Shown: in pieces, positions 52,990 to 61,217 of the stretch | How the letters are laid out: the number at the start of each line of letters is the position of its first letter | How positions within the stretch are numbered: the first letter of the stretch is position 1 | Source of the DNA: Phycisphaerales bacterium | GTDB lineage: Bacteria; Planctomycetota; Phycisphaerae; Phycisphaerales; SM1A02 | Direction of reading: 5' to 3' | DNA: 64,000 nt | NCBI GenBank assembly: GCA_029246705.1 | Contig: JAQWMQ010000008.1 | Span: 281,335 to 345,334, forward strand | Program-made: the position numbers and the translations under genes | Notes under the pieces: model-generated | What the model was told of the DNA's origin: nothing | Database searches by the model: none | The model's input: only the letters and a program-made list of their open reading frames with translations

Positions 52990-53697
52990 GTGCAGGTACT
53001 CACGCGCAGCATTCCACTTCTCATCACCGGCCTTGCGGGCCTGGTGATGATCCTGTCCGCCTTCTTCCCCTACACCAGTGACTGGGGCAAGATCGCCGGC
53101 AACTTCTTCAACATCATCGCCGCCTTCGCCTTCGTGCTCGGTGGCGGCAACCTCCTGAAGATCCACCTCAAGAAGGTCTCCGACCAGTCCGAGGGCTGGG
53201 GGTATTCGGGGGTCATCCTGGTCTGTTTCATCACGACCCTGGTGGTTGGCCTCGGCAAGCTGGGCGCTTATCCGAACCCCGACTTCCCGAACGTCCGCCT
53301 CAGTGGCGAGACCCAGAGCTCCGGCGGCTTCTGGTGGGCCTACGAATACGTCTTCAAGCCGCTGACCGCCACGATGTTCTCGATGCTGGCCTTCTACGTG
53401 GCCTCGGCGGCGTTCCGCGCGTTCCGCGCGAAGAACTTCGAAGCGATCCTGCTGCTCGGCACCGCGTTCATCATTCTCCTCGGGCGAACCTTCGCCGGGG
53501 TCCTGGTCACGGGATTCATCAGCCCCGACGGCCCGCTTGGCGGGTTGCGGCTCGAGGAACTCAGCGTCTACGTGATGCAGGTGTTCAATACCGCCGGCAA
53601 TCGCGCGATCATGATCGGCATCTCACTGGGCATCGCCTCGACGTCCCTGAAGATCCTGCTCGGCATCGATCGCTCCTTCCTCGGATCGGGGGATTGA
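52990..53697 (+). CDS. Multi-pass membrane protein of envelope operon
   Basis: The protein has 235 residues from the GTG at 52990, 12 bases after the DUF6754 gene. Six or seven TM helices: PLLITGLAGLVMILSAFFPY, NIIAAFAFVLGGGNLL, VILVCFITTLVVGLG, ATMFSMLAFYVASAAF, AILLLGTAFIILLGRTFAG and IMIGISLGIASTSLKILLG. The loop between helices 3 and 4 (PNPDFPNVRLSGETQSSGGFWW) is likely outside. No family recognised. Four bases separate it from the next gene. Confidence 0.7.
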   Translation: MQVLTRSIPLLITGLAGLVMILSAFFPYTSDWGKIAGNFFNIIAAFAFVLGGGNLLKIHLKKVSDQSEGWGYSGVILVCFITTLVVGLGKLGAYPNPDFPNVRLSGETQSSGGFWWAYEYVFKPLTATMFSMLAFYVASAAFRAFRAKNFEAILLLGTAFIILLGRTFAGVLVTGFISPDGPLGGLRLEELSVYVMQVFNTAGNRAIMIGISLGIASTSLKILLGIDRSFLGSGD

Positions 53698-53701
53698 CGC
53701 G

Positions 53702-54751
53702 ATGATCAAACTGCTCACCAACCTCGATCGCCGCTGGATCTTCCTCGCCATGGCTCTCTGCGTGGCGGTGCCGATCCTGGTGATCGGCCTGACCGGCAAG
53801 ACGATTCCTGAAACCCCCACGCCACTCGCGGAGGCCTTCTTCAACGAGATCGACACCGCGGGTGAATCCAAGGGGCGGCGAGGGCACGTGCTCCTGGCCT
53901 TCGACTACGACCCGGCATCCGCCGGCGAGTTGTCGCCCATGGCGATCTCGCTCGTTCACCAGTGCGCCCAGCGGGGTCTCCGGATGTACTTCATGTCGCT
54001 CTGGCCGGTCGGTCCGCAGATGATCGACGAGTCGATCTCCAAGGTGATCGATCGACACTATCCCGAGCTGGTCTACGGCGAGGACTACGTGAACCTCGGC
54101 TTCAAGGCCGGCAACGAGCAGGTGATCAAGGTCATGGGCATCGACCTGACCACCGAGTTCCGAACCGACACCAAGGGCACCCCGCTGCAGCAGATTCCGA
54201 TGATGAAGGGGATGACCTCGCTGGAGGACTTCGACCTGATCGCGGAGATCAGTGCCGGCTACCCCGGCACCAAGGAATGGGTGCTCTACTCGGCCACCCA
54301 GTACAACATCCCCATGGTCAGCGGCATGACCGGGGTGCAGGCCCCGTTGATGTATCCCTACTATCCCGGCCAGCTCAAGGGGCTGCTCGGCGCGATCAAG
54401 GGTGCCGCGGAATACGAATCGATCGTCAACGTCTGGGTTCGCGAGCAGAAGTTCGCCGAGGCCCTGGTCGCTGGCGGCATGGATGAAGCCAAGGCCCAGG
54501 AGGTCGCGGCCAAGCTGATGGACAAGCCGGCACAGGTCTCCACCTGGACCGAAAGCGCCGAAGCCGCCGACCTCGATCCGAAGACCAAGGCGGAACTCAT
54601 CACCATCGCCACCGCGCCGATTCCCGGTGAGTTCCTCGAGGGTCAGCGACGCATGGGTCCTCAGCTCTTCGCGCACCTGCTCATGGTGCTCCTGATCATC
54701 CTCGGTAACGTCGTCTTCTTCGCCCAGCGACGACAAGGAGGTCGATCATGA
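53702..54751 (+). CDS. Membrane-anchored protein with Rossmann-like domain
   Basis: The protein is 349 residues. The N-terminal TM helix (WIFLAMALCVAVPILVIGL) and the C-terminal one (FAHLLMVLLIILGNVVFFA) flank a large soluble domain. It has alternating strands and helices (GHVLLAFDYDPASAGELSP, LRMYFMSLWPVGPQMIDES, KEWVLYSATQYNIPMVSG), like a Rossmann-type fold. The domain would be periplasmic if the first helix is N-in. A helical part (FAEALVAGGMDEAKAQEVAAKLM) follows. It overlaps the next gene by 4 bases. No family recognised. Confidence 0.7.
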   Translation: MIKLLTNLDRRWIFLAMALCVAVPILVIGLTGKTIPETPTPLAEAFFNEIDTAGESKGRRGHVLLAFDYDPASAGELSPMAISLVHQCAQRGLRMYFMSLWPVGPQMIDESISKVIDRHYPELVYGEDYVNLGFKAGNEQVIKVMGIDLTTEFRTDTKGTPLQQIPMMKGMTSLEDFDLIAEISAGYPGTKEWVLYSATQYNIPMVSGMTGVQAPLMYPYYPGQLKGLLGAIKGAAEYESIVNVWVREQKFAEALVAGGMDEAKAQEVAAKLMDKPAQVSTWTESAEAADLDPKTKAELITIATAPIPGEFLEGQRRMGPQLFAHLLMVLLIILGNVVFFAQRRQGGRS

Positions 54752-55905
54752 ACGCCACCTCCGAACCCATGACCGGCTCACAGCGCGCCATCTGGGCGGT
54801 CGTGGTCCTGGTCATCGTGGCACTGGTGATCGTCCGCTCGATGATCGGCACCGGCATGGGCCGGGTCTACGTCGAGCAGGAGGACATGGCCTTCGTCCAG
54901 CTTGCTGCATCGGTCGATGATGCCTCCGAGTCGGTCTCCGAACCCAAGTGGGTCCGAACCAACAGCGAGCAGGGCAAGACCTACCTCGACCGGAATCCCG
55001 ATGCCAATGTCATCGGTTGGATGGAATACACCCAGGTCGATCCCAAGGCCTACTTCGTGCAGGAAGCCGCCTCGGCCAACGCGTCCACGGCGTCGACAAC
55101 GACCGCTGCAGCCGGGCCGGGCCCGATCATGCTGTCCTGGCCACGAACCATCGGGCTCTGGGTCGCGGCGTTCTTCACGCTGGCGATCTTCTCCTTCCTC
55201 TACCGGGACAACCCCTTCTACAAGTTCGCCGAAAGCGTCGTGGTCGGGGTCTCCGCGGGGTACTGGATGGTGATCGGTTTCTGGGACGTGATCGTCCCCA
55301 ACCTCATCCAGAGGTTGAATCCCTGGTTCTCCCAGCAGTTCTTCACGCCGGGCATGGAACTGCCGGCAACCATGGCCGACTACTGGCCGAACCTCTACTA
55401 CCTGATCCCCCTGATCCTGGGCCTGATGCTCATCATGCGCCTGGTGCCCAAGTGCGGCTGGTTCAGCCTCTGGCCGCTGGCGTTCATCGTCGGCACCATG
55501 GCGGGCCTGCGCATGGTCGGCTACATCGAGGGTGACTTCCTCAGCCAGATCAAGGCCTCGATCATCCCGCTCTACGAGGAGGGCTCGGTCACCACGACGC
55601 CGTTCCGCACGGTCTGGAGCACGATCTGGGCCAGTCTTGCGAACATCCTGATCGTGATCGGCGTGCTTGCCACCCTGGTGTACTTCTTCTTCTCGATCGA
55701 ACACAAGGGCGTGGTCGGTGGCACGGCGCGAGTCGGCATCTGGTACCTGATGATCACCTTCGGTGCGGCTTTCGGGTTCACCGTGATGGGACGCATCGCA
55801 CTGCTGGCCGCCCGGATCGAATTCCTCTTCGACGACTGGCTCTGGTTGATCGACCCCAACGAACAACGGACCATCGTCGAATCGGCGGTCGGGCTCCTGA
55901 TGTGA
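54748..55905 (+). CDS. Multi-pass membrane protein of envelope operon
   Basis: The protein is 385 residues. After a short N-tail, TM1 (IWAVVVLVIVALVIVRSMIG) leads to a ~95-residue outer loop (DMAFVQLAASVDDASES, PDANVIGWMEYTQVDPK). About six further TM helices follow: IGLWVAAFFTLAIFSFLY, VVVGVSAGYWMVIGFW, LYYLIPLILGLMLIMRLV, WPLAFIVGTMAGLRMV, ANILIVIGVLATLVYFFF and MITFGAAFGFTVMGRIALLAA. It overlaps both neighbours (4 bases; GTG start of the MltA-like gene inside the stop). No family recognised; it is a probable integral core subunit of a membrane complex. Confidence 0.7.
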   Translation: MNATSEPMTGSQRAIWAVVVLVIVALVIVRSMIGTGMGRVYVEQEDMAFVQLAASVDDASESVSEPKWVRTNSEQGKTYLDRNPDANVIGWMEYTQVDPKAYFVQEAASANASTASTTTAAAGPGPIMLSWPRTIGLWVAAFFTLAIFSFLYRDNPFYKFAESVVVGVSAGYWMVIGFWDVIVPNLIQRLNPWFSQQFFTPGMELPATMADYWPNLYYLIPLILGLMLIMRLVPKCGWFSLWPLAFIVGTMAGLRMVGYIEGDFLSQIKASIIPLYEEGSVTTTPFRTVWSTIWASLANILIVIGVLATLVYFFFSIEHKGVVGGTARVGIWYLMITFGAAFGFTVMGRIALLAARIEFLFDDWLWLIDPNEQRTIVESAVGLLM

Positions 55906-56837
55906 GCCGGTCCCGCGTGCATCAAGCATTCACCGCCGCGCTGGTCAGCGCGGCGGTGTTCGTTTCAGGTTGCGCATCGCCCACCGCGCTGGATCGTGCG
56001 ATCGAATCCGCCGACGTGGACGCCTGGAACCGGGCTGCGCCCGGACTTCTGCCCGCCCTTCGCGCCGGGCAGGCGGTGATCGTGGTCGAACCCCAGGGAG
56101 GCCCCGGCGAGATCGGACTCTTCACCGCCTATGCGACCCCTCGGATTGCCGCCACCCGCAGGCGAACCGCCACGCATCGCCACCCGTTGCATGCCGCTCC
56201 CGTTGGTGGCACCCGGAGCACCCGACGCCAGATCGCCGAGCAAGATGAACTTCCCGGGCTCGAGATCGCGTGGTTCGACAATGCACTCGATCCCTACCTG
56301 ATCCAGGTGAACGGCTCCGCGATTCTCGCCTGGTTGGACCCTTTGAGCGGACTGCCTGCCGGTGATGAGTCCGTCATCGTGTGGTCCGACACCAACAGTC
56401 ATGGATACGTGAGTCTCGGCCGGATGGCCATCGACGAGGGATTCGCCCGTGAAGAGGACATGTCACTGGCTCTTCTTCGTGATCTTCACGCCGAGCACAC
56501 CGAATTGATCGAGGCGCTCATGCTGGAGAATCCTCGCTACATCTTCTTTCGCGAGCTGGGGGAAGACGATTCGTTGCAAGGGTCACGTGGTGTCCCGTTG
56601 GTGGCGGGCGTCTCGCTCGCGACAGACCCGGTACACCCGACCGGAACCCTGCTTCTTCTCGAGCCGGTTGATGGCAGTCAGCCGCATCTCGGACTGGTCC
56701 ATGACGGCGGTGCCGCGATCGTCGGCCCACAACGCGTCGACCGCTACCTGGGTCGCGGAGACGACGCGATGTCTGCGGCGGGACAGGTCGTCGTTCCCGC
56801 ACGCGTATCCCGGATCGTCGTGCCGGTCGGTCCTTGA
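55902..56837 (+). CDS. MltA/3D-domain lipoprotein (lytic transglycosylase-like)
   Basis: The protein has 311 residues from the GTG at 55902. The lipobox is SAAVFVSGC. MltA-like blocks: ALDPYLIQVNGSAILAWLD, ENPRYIFFRELGEDD, GVPLVAGVSLATDPVHPTGT and VHDGGAAIVGPQRVDRYLG. In MltA the last block is DTGGAI with the catalytic Asp; here it reads HDGGAAI, keeping one Asp. If active it would cleave peptidoglycan beta-1,4 bonds from the outer membrane side. It is the last gene of the operon by 4-base overlap, which links the membrane complex to the cell wall. A long region between MltA-like blocks is reduced relative to E. coli MltA. Confidence 0.75.
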   Translation: MSRSRVHQAFTAALVSAAVFVSGCASPTALDRAIESADVDAWNRAAPGLLPALRAGQAVIVVEPQGGPGEIGLFTAYATPRIAATRRRTATHRHPLHAAPVGGTRSTRRQIAEQDELPGLEIAWFDNALDPYLIQVNGSAILAWLDPLSGLPAGDESVIVWSDTNSHGYVSLGRMAIDEGFAREEDMSLALLRDLHAEHTELIEALMLENPRYIFFRELGEDDSLQGSRGVPLVAGVSLATDPVHPTGTLLLLEPVDGSQPHLGLVHDGGAAIVGPQRVDRYLGRGDDAMSAAGQVVVPARVSRIVVPVGP

Positions 56838-56963
56838 GGTCGCAGGGCAACGGCCTGAGCAAACAACCGCGCTTTCGTGGCATGCACGAAACCCACCCTG
56901 ACGATGCGTATCGTGGCCACTCGTGAAGTGACCCGAACGAATTCGTATCAATGGAGGTTGAAG

Positions 56964-57602
56964 ATGAAGACGCTGTTTCCTGGAAGACCCTGTCATCACG
57001 CACTTTTGTCCCTGGTCTCGCTGTCGGTGGCATCCGGTGCCGATGCGGAGGTGGTGTGCGGCTGGCATTTCAACGATCTTGACGGTTCGGAACTCAAGAT
57101 GACAGCTGATCATGGCGCGGGACTGATGAATCGTGATCACCTTGGTGGTTCCTTCCTGCTCTACGAAGGAACCGAACTGAATGGATTGACCGGTGATCGT
57201 GCCGGTCAGGCGATCGGCGTGCGCGGGTCCGCTGCCAACGGCACCTGGTTGGAGCTGACTTGCGTGACCAGGCCCGGTCTCGAGCTCAGTCTCGACTTTG
57301 CCTGGCGTTCCACCGCGACGGGGTTCGATGACAACCTGGTCCAGCGCTGGGATGGACTGGGCTGGGTCACGCTCGGTGCATTCGGCGGCGATGATGACGG
57401 GGCGTGGACACGCGCCGAATTCTCCTTCGTGGGCGGGCTGGAGGGGACCCGCCTGCGATTGCTTCTTGATGGGGCCGATGGCGCCAACGGCGTCACGCGC
57501 TTGGACAACCTGCACGTCACAGGGATCCCGGCACCCGGTGCGTGGGCCTTGTGCGGTGCCGGGGGCATGCTGGGCGTGGGCTTGCGCGTTCGACGGGCCT
57601 GA
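56964..57602 (+). CDS. Secreted protein with PEP-CTERM-like sorting tail
   Basis: The protein has 212 residues from the ATG at 56964, with GGAGG 6 bases upstream; a longer in-frame start at 56877 is not supported. The signal (HHALLSLVSLSVASGADA) is followed by a beta-sandwich-like domain (GTWLELTCVTRPGLELSLDFAW and GTRLRLLLDGADG). The C-terminus IPAPGAWALCGAGGMLGVGLR-VRR fits the PEP-CTERM pattern (PxP, hydrophobic helix, basic end), here with PAP in place of PEP. Such tails are processed by exosortase, which is not in this window. Function unknown. Confidence 0.7.
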   Translation: MKTLFPGRPCHHALLSLVSLSVASGADAEVVCGWHFNDLDGSELKMTADHGAGLMNRDHLGGSFLLYEGTELNGLTGDRAGQAIGVRGSAANGTWLELTCVTRPGLELSLDFAWRSTATGFDDNLVQRWDGLGWVTLGAFGGDDDGAWTRAEFSFVGGLEGTRLRLLLDGADGANGVTRLDNLHVTGIPAPGAWALCGAGGMLGVGLRVRRA

Positions 57603-57618
57603 CCGGCAACGAACCCGC

Positions 57619-58677
57619 TCAGGTGGTGCGTTGCTGACTGGCGATCCGGTGACGAGCCATTCGTACCGCAAGCTTGATCGCCGCGATCATCGAGGTCGGA
57701 TCAGCCTTGTTCTGCCCGGCGATGTCGTAGGCGGTCCCATGGTCGGGGCTGGTCCTGACGATGGGAATGCCCGCAGTGACGTTCACCGACTTGCGACGGC
57801 CGAGAAGCTTCGCGGGAATCAGTCCCTGGTCGTGGTACATCGCCACGACCATGTCCCAGGCACCCGAAGCCGCTTCGATGAAGATCGTGTCTGCGGGAAA
57901 GGGCCCGTGGACGTCGATGTCCGCGTTCCTTGCCATCTCGATGGCGGGGGCGATGATCCGTTGGTCCTCGTCGCCCAGCAGGCCGTCCTCGCCGGCGTGG
58001 GGGTTCAACCCACACACGGCTATGCGTGGTCGTTCAATGCCGAGATCGCGGCAGAAGCGTGCCCCGAGGTCGATCGGCTCGAAGACCTTTCCGATGGTGA
58101 AGATGTTTCGCAGGTCCATCAGCGGCACATGGGCCGTGGCCAGCCCGACGATCAGCTGGTCCGAATGAAAGAGCATCGCATGACGTCGACTGCGGGTTCG
58201 ATGGGCCAGCAACTCGGTGTGCCCGGGAAACCTGCAGCCGGTCATTGCCCAGGCCTTCTTGCTGATGGGGCCGGTGACCAGTCCATCGATGTGTCGAGGA
58301 TTGTCCTCATCCCGCATGGCATCGTCGATGGCGTGCTCGACGAAGGCTCTCGAGAGCTGGCCTCCGGCCTGGGTGGGCCCGGTGACGCAGGCTCGCAGGC
58401 TTTCGGGCTGGTCGTAGTCCCTGATCACGATCTCGTCGTTGATCGGTCGACTCAGGCGATCCGAGTCGTGTGGGATCCGAGACCAGTTCGGGCGAATGCC
58501 CAGGCGGTCCGCGGTGAAGGTCATGATCTCATTGCAGCCATAGACCACGAAATTGGCCAGCCCCATCTCGAGCGGTTGGGCCAGCGTTCGAACCAGCACT
58601 TCGGGGCCGATTCCAAGGGGGTCACCCATGGTGATTCCTATCGTCGGCGGCCGGGTTGGTTCGTTGCTTGAGACCAT
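57619..58677 (-). CDS. pdxA: 4-Hydroxythreonine-4-phosphate dehydrogenase
   Basis: PdxA oxidises 4-phosphohydroxythreonine with NAD+ in pyridoxal 5'-phosphate synthesis (DXP-dependent route). The protein is 352 residues. Motifs: PPTIGITMGDPLGIGPEV near the start, VTGPISKKAWAMTGCRFPGHTELLA with metal-binding His, NPHAGEDGLLG, MYHDQGLIPAKLLG and TAGIPIVRTSPDHGTAYDIAG. Metal ligands from the three His positions are intact. A related subgroup acts on other hydroxy acids, so the substrate is most likely but not certain. It is convergent with the PEP-CTERM-like gene (16 bases). Confidence 0.92.
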   Translation of the reverse strand: MVSSNEPTRPPTIGITMGDPLGIGPEVLVRTLAQPLEMGLANFVVYGCNEIMTFTADRLGIRPNWSRIPHDSDRLSRPINDEIVIRDYDQPESLRACVTGPTQAGGQLSRAFVEHAIDDAMRDEDNPRHIDGLVTGPISKKAWAMTGCRFPGHTELLAHRTRSRRHAMLFHSDQLIVGLATAHVPLMDLRNIFTIGKVFEPIDLGARFCRDLGIERPRIAVCGLNPHAGEDGLLGDEDQRIIAPAIEMARNADIDVHGPFPADTIFIEAASGAWDMVVAMYHDQGLIPAKLLGRRKSVNVTAGIPIVRTSPDHGTAYDIAGQNKADPTSMIAAIKLAVRMARHRIASQQRTT

Positions 58678-58761
58678 TCGGTCATTCTAGGATGCCCGGA
58701 CGCACGGGGGGTCGTCTTGTTGGTCGAATCCGGCGAGGACGAACGAATGCCAGGCATGAAC

Positions 58762-58791
58762 AAAGGGCACCCTCTTGCGAGGATGCCCTTT
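58762..58791 (-). terminator. Hairpin after the serine protease gene
   Basis: A stem of about 13 bp with one mismatch (AAAGGGCA-C-CCTC at 58762-58774 paired with GAGG-A-TGCCCTTT at 58779-58791) has a 4-base loop. It follows the minus-strand protease gene ending at 58825 by 33 bases. The 3' flank on the minus strand has only a short T stretch, so it may work in either direction. Confidence 0.65.
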
Positions 58792-58824
58792 CGTTGTTGA
58801 AAAGATGCAATCGTCCCGGTGGGG

Positions 58825-60927
58825 TCAGCAGGGGCCCCAGAATCCGAGAACGATCGACAGGTCCTGGCCATCGACGAAGTCGTCTCCGGTGAGGTCACCG
58901 GTCGCCTGTCCCCAGTTGCCGAGGATTTCCGCGAGGTCGACGCCGTCGACGATGCCGTCGTTGTTGACGTCTGCCGGGCAGGCCGGTGCGCAGGTGCCTG
59001 ATTCGCAGGGCGTGTTGTCGCCCAGGTACTCACCACTGGCGAGGCCGCAGAATTCGGCGGTCAGCTGGTAGCACTCGTTGTTGATGCAGCAGGCGCCGTT
59101 CGGATCCACGCAGGGGTCGTTCGAACAGTCGGTTTCCGGTCCTTGCCAGACGCCACTGACTGCGGCGCAGTCGGACTCGACCACGACGCTGCAGAAGCCG
59201 TTGGCACAGCAGGCTCCCGTGGGATCGGGGTTCTCGCTGTAGGAGAGGTCGAGGTCGTAGGAGTTGTCCGTACCACTGTCGAGGTAGATGTGGAAGTAGA
59301 CGCGCTTGGCACCCGTTTCGGTGTTCGACCACGAGACCGATTCGTCATTGGTGTTGCTGTTGCCGAGCTGCTCAAGTTCTCCCGAGCAGGAGAGGCTGTA
59401 CAGCGCGATGTCGATGTCGCCGTTCATGTGTGTGAAGTCGAGATCGACGGTCACGGTGTAACCCGGGTCGAGATTGAGTCGGAACCAGTCCTCGTCGGTC
59501 GACTTCACGACCAAGTCTGGCAGAGAGGTCTCGGTGGTGAGGAAGGCGGCAGTCGAGCAAGTGTCGTTTTCCTCGTACTGGTCGTCATCGGGCGTGCCGT
59601 TCACCAGGTAGTCATCGAAGCCGGCATCATAGGCACGCTGGAATCGACCGTATCCGTCAAGTCCGCTGGTGTTCGAGCAGGAGGATGCGCCACAGGTGAG
59701 GACACCCATGAGCTTCTGGTCGCTCACTCGATAGGCACCCGAGCCGGAAGAACCGCCTTCGGTCACGCCATCGGTCCAGCGGACACCGAACCAGTAGGTC
59801 GACGATCCGCACACCGGGTTGGAGTTCACATCGCCAAAGCTCAGACGCATGTAGTCGCCTGACGGGTGGTGGATGCCGACCACATCGAGGTTGGTCGAGG
59901 CAGTGTCGGTGGTCCAGCCCACCCAGTAGGTGTTCGCGGGAACCGATCCGTTGATGCGCAGCAGGGTGTTGTCAGAGGTGCTGTGGGTCGCGGTCAGTGT
60001 CGACCCGCTGGTGCTTGCACCGTTGGAGTAGCTGCCCGTGCAGCTGTTTCTTTCGTACCTGAAGATGAACTGCGTGCTCGAGGCCGCGCTCTGGGTCGAG
60101 ATGCAGTGGTAGGCGGTGCTGAAGTAGGGCTGTTCATCCTGAGCGGTGGTGGCGATCAGCTGGCCTGAACAGATGAAGCCTCCGAAAGTGATCAGTGCGG
60201 TGGCATCCCCGACATCGGCCCATTCCGGATAGCAGGTCGCGTGGTTGTGGCAGTTGCCTGAACCACCAGCGAGGCCGTCCTTCAGGATCGGCAGGTAGCC
60301 GTGGATCAGTTCGGTGATGTCGAAGGGAAGTCCTGCAACGTCGACGGTGGCGGGTTCGTAGTACTCGACCACGATTCGGTTGACCGGTTCGATCAGCGAG
60401 TCGATCTGCCCGTTGTCCCGGGGGCCGTTGTCGGTGAACGGACCGTTGACCGTGTCGGGTGAACCGGGAACATAGGTTCGCAGTTCACAGCCTTCGGGCA
60501 GGTTCATGTTCTCCATGGTCACGATGATGTTCTCAGCGCCTTCGGAGTGGATCTCGATCTGCCAGATCCTTCCACCGGGAACCGCAACCCACTGTCCATC
60601 CTGTTCGTTGACCTCGAGTGGTCGCTTGACGCCGTAGCGAAGCGGCCGACCCTGCTGGAGCATTTCGTCGCCTTCCAGAATCAGGTCCACGTGGTCCAGC
60701 TCGGTGAGCGAGATCGTCGGGACCGGAATGAAGTCGAGTCCCAGTCGCGTTGCAACCGGAAGTCGCATGCCCAGTGGCTTCTCGGATTCCTGCGTTCTGC
60801 TGGCTCGGTACCCCTCGGCATCCTTGACGATCAGTTCGCCCTTGACGGGTTCCGGAGCTGACGAGTTGGGATTGACCTCTGCGCCAAGAATGGCAAGTCC
60901 TGCAAGTGTCGTGGTCAAGGCGAGCAT
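58825..60927 (-). CDS. Secreted trypsin-fold endopeptidase with PPC, GACC repeats and dockerin-like tail
   Basis: The protein is 700 residues. A signal-like N-terminus (MLALTTTLAGLAILGAEV) leads to a ~210-residue propeptide-like part. The lysyl-endopeptidase-like catalytic domain follows: CSGQLI, TAYHCIS (His274), SDNTLLRI (Asp319) and GGSSGSGAY (Ser394). A PPC-type beta domain (DEDWFRLNLDPGYTVTVDLD) comes next, then two Cys repeats (GACCANGFC, GACCINNEC), then a dockerin-like pair with PADVNNDGIVDGVDL and GDLTGDDFVDGQDL. The tail may attach the protein to cohesin-like partners or fold with Ca2+. A 290-base gap precedes the next gene. Confidence 0.82.
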   Translation of the reverse strand: MLALTTTLAGLAILGAEVNPNSSAPEPVKGELIVKDAEGYRASRTQESEKPLGMRLPVATRLGLDFIPVPTISLTELDHVDLILEGDEMLQQGRPLRYGVKRPLEVNEQDGQWVAVPGGRIWQIEIHSEGAENIIVTMENMNLPEGCELRTYVPGSPDTVNGPFTDNGPRDNGQIDSLIEPVNRIVVEYYEPATVDVAGLPFDITELIHGYLPILKDGLAGGSGNCHNHATCYPEWADVGDATALITFGGFICSGQLIATTAQDEQPYFSTAYHCISTQSAASSTQFIFRYERNSCTGSYSNGASTSGSTLTATHSTSDNTLLRINGSVPANTYWVGWTTDTASTNLDVVGIHHPSGDYMRLSFGDVNSNPVCGSSTYWFGVRWTDGVTEGGSSGSGAYRVSDQKLMGVLTCGASSCSNTSGLDGYGRFQRAYDAGFDDYLVNGTPDDDQYEENDTCSTAAFLTTETSLPDLVVKSTDEDWFRLNLDPGYTVTVDLDFTHMNGDIDIALYSLSCSGELEQLGNSNTNDESVSWSNTETGAKRVYFHIYLDSGTDNSYDLDLSYSENPDPTGACCANGFCSVVVESDCAAVSGVWQGPETDCSNDPCVDPNGACCINNECYQLTAEFCGLASGEYLGDNTPCESGTCAPACPADVNNDGIVDGVDLAEILGNWGQATGDLTGDDFVDGQDLSIVLGFWGPC

Positions 60928-61158
60928 GTATTGATTCCAGTCTTCGTTTGATGTGTTCAGTCAGAAGCTCTACCTGAGGGGCTGGCTCAGCCTGGGCCCA
61001 GATCGATGTGGGGTGCTTCCATATCCTTAAAATTAGCCTCCAAGGCGGGGATCTCAAATGTCAACGATTGATTATTGTTCATAATTTTGGCTCGAAGTAC
61101 AGAGCAGAATGCCATTGAGGCCAAAATCGGACCCCAGACGGGGACTAGAACGCTTGTT

Positions 61159-61199
61159 TGGGGTTTTAGTCTGGGTTTTAGTCTGGGTTTTAGTCTGGG
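61159..61199. repeat. Three tandem copies of a 12-bp G-rich unit
   Basis: GGGTTTTAGTCT is present three times in a row (61161-61196), followed by GGGG. It lies in the 290-base gap between the minus-strand metalloprotease gene and the serine protease gene, just past the metalloprotease stop. The four G runs are spaced by 9 bases, too long for a typical G-quadruplex. It resembles plant-type telomere units only by chance. Apart from this repeat I see no gene in 60928-61217. Confidence 0.85.
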
Positions 61200-61217
61200 G
61201 ATGGCCGTAGGTCTGGC

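Noticed and set aside
61159..61199. Telomere-like sequence (TTTTAGGG type)
   Set aside because: Only three copies in non-coding bacterial DNA between two genes; the likeness to green-algal telomeres is coincidence.
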